64,000 nucleotides of DNA from Liopterus haemorrhoidalis (lineage: Eukaryota; Arthropoda; Insecta; Coleoptera; Dytiscidae), in the NCBI GenBank assembly GCA_963971575.1, contig OZ020616.1, positions 23,082,713-23,146,712 of the forward strand, given 5' to 3'. The notes below the pieces were generated by a model. The model was not told where the DNA came from and did no database searches. It saw only the letters and a list, made by a program, of their open reading frames with translations. This document shows positions 1-11,250 of this stretch, piece after piece (the first letter of the stretch is position 1; every line of letters begins with the position of its first letter). The position numbers were made by a program, and so were the translations under genes.

Positions 1-1100
1 CAAACACAGGAAATAAGACGGAATGTATAACTCACCCCGATTGTAGATCCACCCCTTTAGGGGTTGATTAGGACAAATTCCTGAAATAAGTTTTTCGGTA
101 ATTGTATGGATAATCTTTGCAAGCAAACAGTAAGTCCATATCTTATTGGTTCTAAGAGATATTAAGGAATACTTGAAATCATAATTCACCCCTTTTCACC
201 CTATAGGGGTGAAATTTTAAAAAACTACCAAAACCTTTTCGAGATATTTTAAAAAGACTCCTATATGCTAAAAAGTAATATTGCAACTAAACGAACACAG
301 GAAATACGACGGAATGTATAACTCACCCCGATTGTAGATCCACCCCTTTAGGGGTTGATTAGGACAAATTCCTGAAATAAATTTTTCGGTAATTGTATGG
401 ATAATCTTTGCAAGCAAATAGTAAATCGATATCTTATTGATCCTAAGAGATATTAAGGAATCCTTGAAATCACAATTCACCCCTTTACAACCTTTAGGGG
501 TGGAATTTTAAAAAACTGTCTAACCCATTTCGAGATATTTTAAAAAGACACCTATGTGCCAAAAATTAATGTTGCAACTAAACGAACACAGGAATTACGA
601 CGGGATGTATAATTCACCCCGATTGTAGATTCACCCCTTTAGGGGTTGATTAGGACAAAATCCTGAAATAGGTGATTCGGTATTTGTATGGGTAATCTTT
701 GTAAGCAAAAATCAAGTCGATATCTTATTGGTCCTAAGAGATATTAAAGAATCCTTAAAATCACAATTCACCCCTTTTCACCCTTTAGGGGTGAAATTTC
801 AAAAAACTGTCAATACCATTTCGAGATATTTTAAAAAGACACCTATGTGCCAAAAAGTAATCTTGCAACTAAACGAACACAGGAAATACAACGGGATGTA
901 TAATCCACCCCGATTGTAGGTTCACCCCTTTAGGGGTTGATTAGGGCAAAGTCCCGAAATTGGTTTTTCGACATTTGTATGGGTAATACTTGTAAGCAAA
1001 AACTAAGTCGATATCCCATCGGCCCTAAGAGATATTAAGGAATTCGTAAAATCACATTTCACTCCTTTTCATCCCTTAGGAGTGGAATTTCGAAAAATCC
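1..1100. repeat. Tandem array, 291-bp unit, about 3.8 copies
   Basis: The landmark 'acaggaaat' recurs near 6, 297, 588 and 879, giving an exact 291-bp period. Each unit carries the palindrome CCCCTTTAGGGG twice in slightly varied form and the phrase TCACCCCGATTGTAG. The first copy starts before the window and the fourth fades at about 1100. No unit encodes a convincing protein; short ORFs at 268-480 (-) and 728-919 (+) lie wholly inside the repeat. This is either satellite DNA or the repeated body of a non-autonomous element. Confidence 0.9.
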
Positions 1101-1189
1101 CTTCTTAGTGGGTGCTTACGTCATGAAGGGAATATACTCTCCGAATTTCAAGTTTCTAGGCACAGGGGTTCGGGCTGGGCGGTGATGAG

Positions 1190-1221
1190 TGAGTCAGTCA
1201 GTCAGTCAGTCAGTCAGTCAG
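1190..1221. repeat. (GTCA)n microsatellite
   Basis: Eight tandem GTCA tetramers follow a moderately GC-rich stretch (1100-1189) and are followed by GACACTGCCTTTTATATATA. The order (unique stretch, tetramer run, TTTTATATATA tail) looks like the end of a dispersed repeat and lies directly against the Harbinger fragment at 1233. Confidence 0.85.
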
Positions 1222-1232
1222 GACACTGCCTT

Positions 1233-1850
1233 TTATATATATAGATATAAGATTATTATTTCTATAAATACCTGAATTCTAATATGCTTGCCGTCTATGG
1301 CACCAATGCAATTGGGAAATTGCCATTTTTGCTTAAAACCCCTTGAAATGTCTAGCCAATCTTCAGTACTTGGTATTGGTAATTTTCTATTGTGTAATTG
1401 CTCCCAAATTACATCAATAGTTTCCGAAATAATTTGAGAAACGGTGCTTAAGCCAATTCGATACGAATAATTCAATGCTGTCATGCTGTCTCCAGAAGCA
1501 AGATATCTGTAAACCATTTTTAGTGTTTTATAGGTATGATCAAGAAATTTGTGATAATTCACATTTCACAGATTTTTTTTGCGTATTATCTAGCATTATA
1601 TATAGTTCAAGTGTTAGGTCACATGAATTACTTACCTAATTGTCAATGCTAAACGGGCAGCTGTAGGTATTGTTGGTCTTCTTAAATCTACTTTCTGTAG
1701 ATGAGGACCTAATATCGATAGTAACTTATCGTTGTCATTTAGGCGCATTTCTTGTAATAGATTATCAAAGTCACCTCGTTTTAACCGCTAGTCGTGTTGA
1801 AATAAAGGTCTAACCCAAAATCTAAAAGATGGTTGAGTATACATTTATAT
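1233..1850 (-). pseudogene. PIF/Harbinger (HARBI1-like) transposase, broken
   Basis: Two exons can be read. Exon 1 (about 1850-1636) encodes the N-terminal part with RFWVRPLF and PTAARLALTI. Exon 2 (1506-1272) reads RYLASGDSMTALNYSYRIG and ends at GAIDGKHIRIQ, which holds the first catalytic Asp of the DDE nuclease. The 129-bp intron (1635-1507) has GTAAG and TTACAG borders and restores the arginine codon across the junction. A further donor follows exon 2 at 1271, but no later exon is present because the (GTCA)n repeat tail starts there. Exon 1 has one in-frame TAG after FQHD. The second Asp and the Glu are missing, so the protein is dead. Harbinger transposases cut and paste their own element and usually work with a Myb-like partner, not seen here. 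Confidence 0.85.
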
Positions 1851-2223
1851 TCTCTTTTTTTTTCTTTTTCTTAATATAAATTTATACATTTATATTAAGT
1901 ATGCTCTTTTAGCCATTTTAATATTTAAAAAGCATCTCATATATGTATCTTACCTTCTTGGCCTTCGTTTTATACATTTCCTTCTTCTCCACACCCAATA
2001 ATAAATAATAAGCTGTAACATTCGCCTGTCCATAATTATTTATTTATTGTCACAGGATACTGTGTTTACTGTTTTGACAGAGTTTTGAACTGAGCGGGCT
2101 TATGTCAACATTGCTTATTCTGTGAACACGCATAAAACTCACGTCGCTCGGAAAGCGTGTCGCTGTCGCTGGTTTTTGTTCTGTGAACCTAGCTTTAGGT
2201 TGACGGGTTCGATTCCCCGTATT

Positions 2224-2784
2224 CAGAGATGGGCGTCTACGCGTAAACTTGAATTTTTTACGTCTACGTGTAAATTTACCGTAGACAGCGTAGAGAAGTG
2301 TAGACTGTGTAGACACGTAGAATCTAGCGTAGAATAATGAAAAATGAGGTTCTGTAACGTTTAAAAAAATAAAATACCGCCAGTTTTATGCAGAAGAGGT
2401 AGTAAAGAACTCAAATTTAATATTTTTGACAGCTTTCTGATTAAAACAACTACTAACTTTTAATTTTAATTTTACTTTAGTAGTTCATACGGACAGAAAC
2501 CAAGTAATTCATATTGTCCATAACAACATACGATTTGTGAGATAACATTTTTGGAAACAATATATGTAATTAGAACTACATAAAATTGAAATAAACATAA
2601 ACATTAAAGTAAACTATTTAAACTATTACCATTCTATTATTTCAAATATTACATTTAAACGTACTGCGCATGTACAGTTTACATTCTACATTCGACACGT
2701 AAACAAAGACATATTCTACTATTGACATGTTTACGCGTAAAATCTACATTAGTCTACATCATGTATTCTACGCGCCCATCACTG
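2224..2784. mobile_element. hAT-type MITE with 8-bp target duplication
   Basis: The element starts CAGAGATGGGCG and ends CGCCCATCACTG, imperfect terminal inverted repeats of the hAT CAGNGATGGG type. It is flanked by identical CCCGTATT copies (2216-2223 and 2785-2792), the 8-bp duplication that hAT transposases make. The 561 bp between carry no transposase. Both ends hold repeated TCTACGCGTAAA / GTAGAC words in both orientations, probably transposase-binding repeats. ORFs of 71 and 88 codons cross the left end and are chance. Confidence 0.9.
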
Positions 2785-2792
2785 CCCGTATT

Positions 2793-3695
2793 TCGTTATT
2801 TAATTTCTACATTATATGTGTTATTGCTTTGCGATTCAGTCATAGTGAACAACTATGTACTTATGTTTATTATTTATTAATGAGCAATACATAAAAATAA
2901 TTTTAAAAGAAACTGATACGCCCTTTTAACAATAAAAATTCTATATAAAGACTGTTACAGTTCTATGTGGTAGTAGCCCTGTAACCTGTAACATGCTACT
3001 GATCCCATCATATCTTAAATTTAAGTTGGGCATTAATTGTAAATTTTCTGTCAAAGATGTATGTAAGTATGTATATGTGTATTTGTTTATACACATGTGC
3101 GTATGTATGTGTATACAGGTTTACATATTATTCATGTTTATATAATTATGTTTTTTGTATTGGAAATTTAATCATAAATTTCATAATTTCAATAATATTT
3201 CATTTACAGGTTCTTAGAAATTATAATTTAATGTAATGTGCAGTTTGAATTTTACATTTTTTTTTTATATATATTTCTAAGAATTCAAGGTAAAATTTTA
3301 TAACTGCACGTGTCGTTATTTATGTTACGATGTTTGTAAGATAAATAGGCTCGTAAAATCTAGAACGGTATGATCGGTTTCTATTATGCAATTCTAAAAT
3401 TTAAAATAATTAGTAATAAGTAAATTTACTTATAAATAAAAAGAATATAAATATTTGATAATATTACTTGTGTTATGAGTACATTAAAAAAAAAAATAAT
3501 AATAATAATACGTATATATTTTTATTTAGAATAAATTTATTCGGGTTTTTTTAATTTAATTTTTTGAGGCTCCCAAAAAAAAGATATATTCAAGCCCCCA
3601 AAAACATACATTCGCCACTGAAGTAATTTAATATTCTTAATAAAGAATATTTAGTTTATTAAATATTATTATTACTTTGTATTTACTTGGAAAAG
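2793..3695. other. AT-rich non-coding stretch
   Basis: No ORF with recognisable content on either strand. There is a GTAT/TGTG-rich simple stretch at about 3058-3118. A phrase ending ATTCGCCACTG at about 3610-3620 resembles the 3' terminus of a hAT-like element, but I find no matching left end in the window. Confidence 0.6.
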
Positions 3696-4147
3696 GTTGT
3701 ACGGGTTGCGGACAAAAATAATGCAACTAGATCTAGCTGACCATATTCGAAATAGTTGATTTCTTCATCCGAGCTACACAAAATATAAAAAGTATGAAAA
3801 ATATAAAAAATACAAAAAAATAAAAAAATATATAAAAAATATAAAATCATAAAATATTAAGATATTAAGAAAAATATATATCTCCTGTAGGTACTTCATG
3901 TTTCATTTATTTTTTATATTTTTTATAATTTTAAATATTTTTAAAATTTTCGAAAATTTTTATAATTTTAAATTTTTTAAATAATTTTCATATTATTTAT
4001 ACTTCTTTATATTTTTTATACTGTTTATATTTATTGTTTTTTATATTTTTTATTTTTTTCTATTTTTTTATATTCTGATGAAGAAATAAACTATTTCGAA
4101 ACTGGTCAGTTTCTAGTTGCATTATTTATGTCTGCAACCCGTACAAC
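3696..4147. mobile_element. Long-TIR element, about 452 bp, no coding capacity
   Basis: The left arm (3696-3768) starts GTTGTACGGGTTGC, and the right arm (about 4074-4147) is its inverted copy ending GCAACCCGTACAAC; the arms match over about 73 bp with a few differences. The middle is almost pure A/T with AAAATATA-type runs. I see no clear target duplication. Each arm contains a GATGAAGAAAT...ATTTCGAA hairpin. A single related arm recurs at 62250-62335, so this is a family in this genome. It may be a fold-back DNA element or paired Penelope-like termini. Confidence 0.75.
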
Positions 4148-4501
4148 ATTTTTCACATATACTCATTTACGGACACGAACAACTCCACATTTGTATTTAT
4201 TTGGGTAATAAATCGAAAAATGCATGAATAAATATTTCTATGTTATACTTAACTTATCAAACTATCTTTTGTACACCTTTTCTCCTTAACCTGTCTTAAT
4301 AAAGCATACATTGTAAGGAACCACCTCACATTTGAAATATAAATTTCCTCACCCCTAGCACCTCACTTGGTTGATTTGTAACTTTTAACAGCTCTTGATT
4401 ATAGATCCCATTTTTTTAATTTTTGATTTCTAGTTTTACATCTGCCACTGTTAGACCCTCTAAATGCATGTATTTTTCATAGCTGTTTATTTAACTTGTT
4501 T
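4148..4501. other. Non-coding flank of the LINE insertion
   Basis: AT-rich sequence with no supported gene. Its last 11 bases, TTAACTTGTTT (4491-4501), are the left copy of the target duplication of the LINE that follows. Confidence 0.7.
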
Positions 4502-4517
4502 CTTGAACTTCCCCGCA

Positions 4518-4682
4518 GGGGAAGTTCATAATGGCCATAACACCTGGCCATTTGTCGAGCTTTCGGGCCTGATGATCCCGCGTACCCTCAATCACGCAAG
4601 GGAAGTTCATAATGGTCGCATCACCTGACCGTATAGAGCTTTTGGGCCTGATGATCCCACGTACCCTGAATCACATGTCATT
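4518..4682 (+). promoter_or_regulatory. Two tandem 81-bp units in LINE 5' UTR
   Basis: GAAGTTCATAATGG recurs at 4521 and 4602, and each copy continues through GGGCCTGATGATCCC and CGTACCCT to AATCAC. The units are about 85% alike. The deleted minus-strand copy of this LINE (14610-15655) also begins with two such units, so the duplication belongs to the family. Tandem 5' monomers in other LINEs carry internal promoter activity; that role is inferred here. Confidence 0.75.
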
Positions 4683-5098
4683 TGGGAGGAGACAGTTCAG
4701 AGAAGCCGATTGTAGGAATAGGCTTTTCTGTTGTCTCTTTTATCTCCCACTTAAATTCCTACCCACGTGTTTGCCGTGCGTGGAGACCCGTAACGCCGGA
4801 GAAGAGGATCCTGGTCGGTTGAGGGAGACTGCTGCCCGCGGACAGTACGATCCCAACACGCCTTCTTTGGCCTCGGATTCGGTAAAACGGGAGGCTGAGT
4901 CTGGTCAGCTCAGTCAATCGGCTGGTGTCACGGTTCATGAATAGAGTGGCTCCACTACTGGATCGTGGATGCCGGGGTAATGCCGTGCCACTAGACAAGT
5001 ATTCGGGGGTCTGTGGGAGCGGATGCAGCTCGCCCGGTTCCAGAGTTGGCGACTACTGGTTCTCGAGCGGGTCGAGCAGCCCGTGACTACTTCCTCCG

Positions 5099-6634
5099 AT
5101 GCTATATCATCCTGACATGTCTGGCGCAATGAGCCGGTTTGCGGCCAACGTCCCCGGTGTGGGGCTCCCTGGTGGGTGGGCATGGCAGGTTGATGAAACA
5201 TTTTATACGGGTATGGCGACTACCCGGAAGGATAAAAACTTTTTAAATTCCGCCAAGGTTGAGAGTAAACTCCGTAAAAAATCAAACAAGAGACCTCGTC
5301 CAGATGTCCAATCATCAGACGAGGGATGTGTAAGACCTTCTCCTAAGAAGGTAGATAGGTTGGTTGAGTATTGTGCGCCAGTACCACGATTTCTCGTCGT
5401 GAAGGTGCAAGAAGAGGGTATATCTTTTAAGGAGATGTCCCCCTTCTTTGTTGCCCGAACGTTGAGGAATACGTGCCCAACTGGTGTTAAGTCAGTACGC
5501 AAATTGTCGGACGGTACGTTGTTAGTCGAAGCAGAGACTGAGTCTTCGTCGACGCTGCAGAAATGCGAGGTATTTGGTAAATACCGTATTTCTGTTCTGC
5601 CACACAAGGCTCTTAATACAACTCGAGGCGTCATATCAGATCGCGATCTTGCTTACGTCACGGAGGAAGAGTTCGTGCAGGAAATGGCATCGCAAGGTGT
5701 CATTGAATGCAGAAAACTCAAACCCCGAAATGGAAAGCCCTCGATCTCAATGGTGGTGTCCTTCGCCGGCACTAGGTGTCCAGCATCGGTAAGGGTGGGG
5801 TATAACGTTTGCAACGTTCGCCCCTACTATCCCAACCCGATGCGATGCTACAAGTGTCAGCGCTATGGGCACACCTCAAGTCGTTGTGGTAAGCACACCA
5901 TTTGTGCCAACTGCGGACAGGATCAACATGAAGTTGAAACCTGTCCAAACGCGGCACACTGCGTGAATTGCAAAGGTGCGCATGCATCCACCTCACGCCA
6001 CTGCCCAACGTACTTGGAGGAAAAGGCCATTCAGACGATCAAGACGCAGGCCAAGATACCATATTATGACGCCAAGAGGAAATATAAAGAAAGTGCGCCT
6101 GTTACTTTCGCGAAATCCTTCGCGCATGTAGCAGCAAAAAGAACAGCAAGCGTCCAGACTCAGACGGAGACAGTGCCCCGTCCGACTTTAGCGAAAAGTA
6201 TAGTTGCGTCCAAACAATCCGGCAATGAAAAGGTGTTGGAATCGGTCCCTGAGACCAAAATTCAGACCCCACAACCCGGGGGGTCGGGTCTGAATAAACC
6301 CCCCCAATCAAAAGGAGAACGCACACCATCTCAGTTCTCCCCACCACCTAAGGAGAAGTCTCCACAAACTTCTCCAAAAACAAGAAGCGACCAGAGTGTG
6401 GTCGCTTCTGCCAAACCCTCATCAGCCACTCCAGTATCGGAGACTGATAAGGGAACTGTTGGCTCTCAATGGATACCAGTGAGAGCCAAACCATCCAAAA
6501 GAGAGTCCAGTGTGTCCACGAAAGCACCTGGACCAACAAGTGAAACCGTCGCCGAGAAAATGGCTGTTGACCCGCAACCTAAGGGTAAACCAAAGATCAT
6601 TAGGTTGCGGGGTAACTCCCCTAAACAAAAATGA
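5099..6634 (+). CDS. LINE ORF1, gag-like nucleic-acid-binding protein
   Basis: An uninterrupted 511-codon ORF. The N-terminal third is basic (KKSNKRPRPD). The middle holds a conserved gag-like region, and residues about 250-300 carry three clustered zinc knuckles: CYKCQRYGHTSSRC, CANCGQDQHEVETC and CVNCKGAHASTSRHC. The C-terminal 180 residues are Pro/Ser/Lys-rich and probably disordered. It should coat the LINE RNA and form the RNP for target-primed reverse transcription. The real start could be ATG 5099, 5117 or 5213; the sequence before the last is less protein-like. The stop codon overlaps the ORF2 start as ATGA, so ORF2 is probably made by coupled re-initiation. Confidence 0.9.
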   Translation: MLYHPDMSGAMSRFAANVPGVGLPGGWAWQVDETFYTGMATTRKDKNFLNSAKVESKLRKKSNKRPRPDVQSSDEGCVRPSPKKVDRLVEYCAPVPRFLVVKVQEEGISFKEMSPFFVARTLRNTCPTGVKSVRKLSDGTLLVEAETESSSTLQKCEVFGKYRISVLPHKALNTTRGVISDRDLAYVTEEEFVQEMASQGVIECRKLKPRNGKPSISMVVSFAGTRCPASVRVGYNVCNVRPYYPNPMRCYKCQRYGHTSSRCGKHTICANCGQDQHEVETCPNAAHCVNCKGAHASTSRHCPTYLEEKAIQTIKTQAKIPYYDAKRKYKESAPVTFAKSFAHVAAKRTASVQTQTETVPRPTLAKSIVASKQSGNEKVLESVPETKIQTPQPGGSGLNKPPQSKGERTPSQFSPPPKEKSPQTSPKTRSDQSVVASAKPSSATPVSETDKGTVGSQWIPVRAKPSKRESSVSTKAPGPTSETVAEKMAVDPQPKGKPKIIRLRGNSPKQK

Positions 6635-9600
6635 ATGGTCCACTAATCCAGTGGAACTGTAACGGTGTATACCAGCGCTACGAAGAACTGCGACTTTTAT
6701 TGTCAGATTTTGCGCCTTCGTGTGTTTGTCTGCAGGAAACAAACTTCAACGAAACCGACACATTCTCTCCTCGGGGATACTCCGTGTTTCGCACGGATTT
6801 CCTTACGGGGTTAAGAGCATGTGACGGCGTGGCAATTCTCGTTAGAGACACATTGTACCACGATCCTGTAGACATTGACACTTAGTTGCAGGTCGTAGCA
6901 GTTCGTGTTGCGCTTCCCCTCCAGGTGACGATTTGTTCTATCTACCTTCCCCCTGGTGTTCGAACTGACATCCGAGATGTCGTGAACATCATCGATCAAC
7001 TCCCACCACCTTTCATACTACTAGGCGATTTTAACGCCTACAATGTATGTTGGGGATCGGTGCGGAACGATCGACGGGGACGTCACCTGGAGACTATGTT
7101 GAACGATTTGAGTTTGAGCTTTTTGAACGACGGCAGACCCACGCACTTCTGTGCAGCAACGGGTACATTCAGTGCCATTGATCTTAGCGTCGTTTCAGGA
7201 GCCATCGCTCCGTTGTTCAAATGGGACGTGCATCACGACCTGTGCGGTAGTGATCACTTTCCAATCTTCTTAAGGCCTCTGTTCAATACTGTTACCGAAT
7301 CCCGCTGGCCACAGTGGGTTCTTCGGAAAGCAGATTGGACCAAGTTCGCAGAATCATTCTCTCACGAGGATACTCCGAACTTGAGCGTAGACGAAGAGGT
7401 GAATCATTTCACGGATTCCATCACGAGCGCGGCTGAAAGCAGCATACCGCTGTCATCCACTCAGCCCCGTCGAGTTCCCGTTCCCTGGTGGAACGAGGAA
7501 TGCGACTTGGCGCTACGTGAAAGGAGACACCTCTTCAATACATTCCGTCGTTGTCCAACAGAGACAAACATGATAGCCTTCCAACGAGCGAAAGCTCGTG
7601 CTAAGAGGATTGTGAAAGAAAGCAAGCGCGAATCATGGCGCAAATACGTATGCAGCGTTACAGTTGCCACTCCAGTGGCCAAAGTTTGGGAGAAGGTCCG
7701 GAAAATATCCGGTCTAAATACAGCTACAGCCATTGCTGGTCTATCGGTAAATGGTAACGTAGTTACCTCAGCGGTCGAAATTGCTAACACTTTGGCATCT
7801 AATTTTGCGTTCAATTCTAGCTCTGAACATTATTCACCCGAGTTTCTAACTCGTAAAGCAGGCCTCGAATCTATACCTCTAAATTTCTTTTCTAGGAATG
7901 ACGAGGTATACAACCTGCTTTTCTCTTGTGAAGAGCTAGATAGCGCGATGTCAAAGTGTAAGGATAGCTCTCCTGGTCCAGATGCGATACATTATCGTAT
8001 GATCCGAAATCTTCCGGAATCATCTAAGTCTAGGCTTTTGAATATCTATAACAGGATATGGACTGAGGGCAAGTGCCCGACCAAGTGGAAGGAATCTCAT
8101 ATAATTCCTATCCCCAAAGTCGGGAAAGATAAACACTTGCCCTCTAGCTATAGACCAATATCACTGACCAGTTGTCTCTGCAAGCTCATGGAGCGAATGA
8201 TCAGCAAGCGTCTGATTTGGTTTTTAGAATCAAACGACTTGCTGGCCAACACACAGTGCGGCTTTCGCCGTCACCGCTCAACAGCAGATCATCTGGTCAG
8301 ACTAGAGACAGCTATCAGGAATGCTTTCGTTGAAAACAAACACCTGGTAGCTGTGTTTTTCGATATTGAGAAAGCCTATGACACTGCATGGATTTATGGT
8401 ATTCTCCGTACTCTGCATTCCTGGGGTCTCCGGGGACGCTTGATGTTCTTTATAAAAGACTTCATGTCGAACCGGCGCTTCAGGGTGCGGATCGGAAATA
8501 CCTTGTCACAAATGTTCGCACTGGACAATGGGGTCCCACAGGGCTCCATACTGAGCGTTACGCTATTTTTAATTGCCATTAACGGTGCAGCTTCATGTAT
8601 TCGATTACCTGTACAGAGTTCGATATTTGTCGACGACATTGGTATCTTTGTCGCCGGACAAAAGACTAGTACAATCGAACGTCAGCTTCAGCTGACTATC
8701 AATCGTCTCGATACATGGGCAACCGAAAATGGCTTTAAATTCTCGACCAGCAAAACTGTATGTGTCCATTTTAGTAGGAAAAGGGGTGTACATCCCAATC
8801 CTACACTCACACTAAATGGAGCACAGTTACCATTTGCCGATACTGCCAAATTTCTGGGTCTCGTGTTCGATAGCCGTCTATCTTGGCGGGCACATTTTTT
8901 GTCCGTCAAGAAAAAATGCCAAAAGTCGCTCAATTTGTTGCGGGTCCTCAGTCACAAGACATGGGGTGCAGACCGCACTGTCATGTTGCGTTTATATCGT
9001 TCTCTAGTGCGCTCTAAGCTGGACTATGGATGTCTAGCTTATGGGTCAGCTAAACACCAAGAGATAAGAATTCTTGACACTGTACATCACACTGGGGTTA
9101 GATTGGCCACAGGTGCATTTCGCACCAGTCCAATACTAAGCCTGCTGTGTGAAGCAGGCGAACCGTCACTGTACAATCGTCGTAAAATTCTATCCTTGCG
9201 GTATATGGCTGCACTCAGTGCCAAGCCAGATCATCCCGCGTATGACCCTATTCTACAAAATAGGCATACAGAAATATATGACAGAAAACCAAGAGCCAAT
9301 AGGCCTTTTGGTCTGAGGACTTTTGACATTTTGGGCGATATTGATTTTAATATGCCTGAAATGGCAAGTTTCGTTTTGTGTGCTGTTCCACCATGGACGC
9401 TACCGCGTCCACTTGTGAACCTCACATTAACTAGGTTTGATAAAGATACTACGTTGCCTATCGAATACCAACATGAGTTACAAAGAACACTGGTCCCTAG
9501 GTTCGAGGATACTGTCATTTTTACTGACGGATCAAAATCCGGAACCAGGGTTGGGTGTGCGTTCGTTGTTTTGAATCCACGCCAACAGTTTCAGTACCGT

Positions 9601-10326
9601 CTGCACTCCATAACGAGTGTGTACACTGCTGAGCTGTACGCTATTTTCGAGGCCCTGTGTTTTGTTTCGTCAGAGCAAAGTCGGTCAAGTGTTATCTTGA
9701 CGGACTCGCTGAGCGCTCTGAACAGTATCCAAGATCCAGATCCAGTGCATCCTCTTGTACTAAAGATCCGGTTGCTACTCCACAACCTGAATGCTCAGAA
9801 TGTGAGGGTAGAGCTGTTTTGGATACCGGGACATGTTGGTATTAAAGGCAACGAAGCGGCAGATGCAGCTGCAAAAGCCGCCTCTCACAGACCTATGATT
9901 GATGTGAGTTTCGTTTTTCCAGATGACGCAAAGAGTCATCTGACACATCTGGTTTTAGACATGTGGCAACATGAGTGGAGCCGCACACAGAACGTTAAGT
10001 TACGACAGATTAAGGGAGACGTTAAACCATGGGGTTCTTCCTGCAGGATTAACCGCAGGGAGGAAACCGCCATCACACGCCTTCGTATAGGTCACTGTTG
10101 GTGGACCCATGGACACCTCCTTCGAGGTGAAGAGTCCCCTGTCTGTGAGACGTGTAACACAGATTTGTCTGTGTTACACATTTTAACCGAATGTGTACAG
10201 TTCGAGGATGTCAGGGAGAGGTTAGGCCTGTGCTATGACCTGTCAGTTGCCTTAGGTGACGACAGAGTACTCATGGACAGGCTGATACTCTTCCTGAGAG
10301 AATCGAACTTACTGTTTTATGTGTGA
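6631..10326 (+). pseudogene. LINE ORF2: endonuclease-RT-RNase H, one premature stop
   Basis: One frame runs 1,231 codons and is broken only by a TAG at 6883-6885 (codon 85), inside the endonuclease. Domains in order: APE-type endonuclease (IQWNCNG, LQET, LLGDFNAYN, FSAIDLS), reverse transcriptase (SYRPISL, FFDIEKAYD, GVPQGS, IFVDDIGIF with FVDD in place of the usual F/YADD), RNase H (FTDGSKSG, TAELYAIFEA, LTDSLS, GNEAADAAA, so all four acidic residues are present), and a C-terminal CETCNTDL-H-C knuckle. It would nick DNA and copy the LINE RNA in place. Apart from the one stop there is no frameshift, so either the copy died recently or the stop is read through; the first is likelier. Confidence 0.9.
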
Positions 10327-10642
10327 AGTCTTGCACCTTATTTTAATGTGTTTCTATTTATTGACTGTGATATTCGATGGTAATTGGCCCCTTTACAGCC
10401 TCTTACCATCACCCTGAGTCTGTTCAAATTTTCGAACAGACTTTTTATATTATTTATTTGTGTTTGTCAGTGCAAGATTTCTTTTATTGAGTATGCGTAT
10501 TTTTAATGATTTTATTTATTTATTTATTTATTTATTGTCTAAATTTTTATTTTTAATATATAGTCTAGTCATTTAGATGGGCTGCGTTAGGCGCAAATAG
10601 CCTTTGTTGCTGTGCGCCAAAAATTTCAACTAACTAACTAAC
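10327..10642 (+). other. LINE 3' UTR and tail
   Basis: Contains CTGTTC...GAACAG (hairpin-forming) near 10420-10440, a (TTTA)n run near 10515, and the end block GGGCTGCGTTAGGCGC followed by AACTAACTAACTAACTTAA. The same 3' UTR except the last ~130 bp is found inverted at 14610-14820. The end block is probably what its RT recognises (inference). Confidence 0.7.
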
Positions 10643-11040
10643 TTAACTTGTTTGTGTCTGTAATGAATGCTGTCAACATTCCACAGGCACCCTTGCTCCC
10701 TGTAGAATTCAACAAATGTGCACGTTTCAGCTCCATACCACCACATGGTTTAAAGAATTGAATACTAAAAAAATTACCTCTCAGCCAGAAAAGCTAAAAT
10801 AAATTAAAAAACAGGAGAAAGCTAAAAGCGTTGTCCTTTGTAAAATAGTACACAAATTACTCCAGCTGTTGTTGACATCAGTCCAGTATGCACGAGAGAC
10901 CTCTGAACAATGAATATTTTATTAGTGGGGTAGGATAGTGAGCTAGTGACTGTCTTGTCTACAAAAGTACTGTTCTATCCGGACTACTAGCGTCAGTTGA
11001 AACTCAAGCGTTTACATTAAGATAGTGATTATCTTAGTTA
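10643..11040. other. Non-coding, possible left half of an interrupted Harbinger-type MITE
   Basis: No coding sequence. The segment 10920-11037 holds CTAGTGACT and TTTACATTAAGATAGTG words that mirror 14558-14603 on the other side of the inner Harbinger element, where the sequence ends TTTACATTAG...-like before TTA. This suggests that a related short element was split by the 11041-14554 insertion. The outer termini are too diverged to be certain. Confidence 0.45.
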
Positions 11041-11250
11041 TGCCGGGTTTACATTGGTAGAGTAGCAGAGCTAGTAACTAGCGCAAGTACTAGGCGCTTT
11101 ACTCTACTAACTTATTTTCAGGATAGTAGGTGTTCATACGCAATTGACATACATATCTTATTTTCTGGATAGTAAGTGTCAAAATACATTTGACATCTTC
11201 ACTGTGATTTTGTTGTGAAATTATCTTTTTGAAAAAACTAGTTTATCAAT

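Larger units (their letters stand above)
4502..10642 (+). mobile_element. Full-length I-like non-LTR retrotransposon (LINE)
   Basis: Both borders can be read. TTAACTTGTTT occurs at 4491-4501 and again at 10643-10653, an 11-bp target duplication around a 6.1-kb element. The order is 5' UTR with two 81-bp units, ORF1 with zinc knuckles, ORF2 with endonuclease, reverse transcriptase and RNase H, then a 3' UTR ending in an (AACT)n-like tail instead of poly(A). The two ORFs plus RNase H and the short-repeat tail fit the I group (I/Nimb/LOA-like). The clade is inferred from domain order, not a tree. The copy looks young: both ORFs are almost intact. Confidence 0.92.

Noticed and set aside
1..1100. 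CRISPR-like array
   Set aside because: Repeats are 291 bp and directly adjacent without unique spacers; the setting is eukaryotic.
2150..2222. tRNA-like B box (GGGTTCGATTCC) upstream of the hAT MITE
   Set aside because: No A box at the right distance and no tRNA fold; may be the remnant of a SINE but too little remains.
4759..5201. Minus-strand ORFs over the LINE 5' UTR
   Set aside because: Shadows of the LINE leader; no protein features, and the same region in the second copy is not open.
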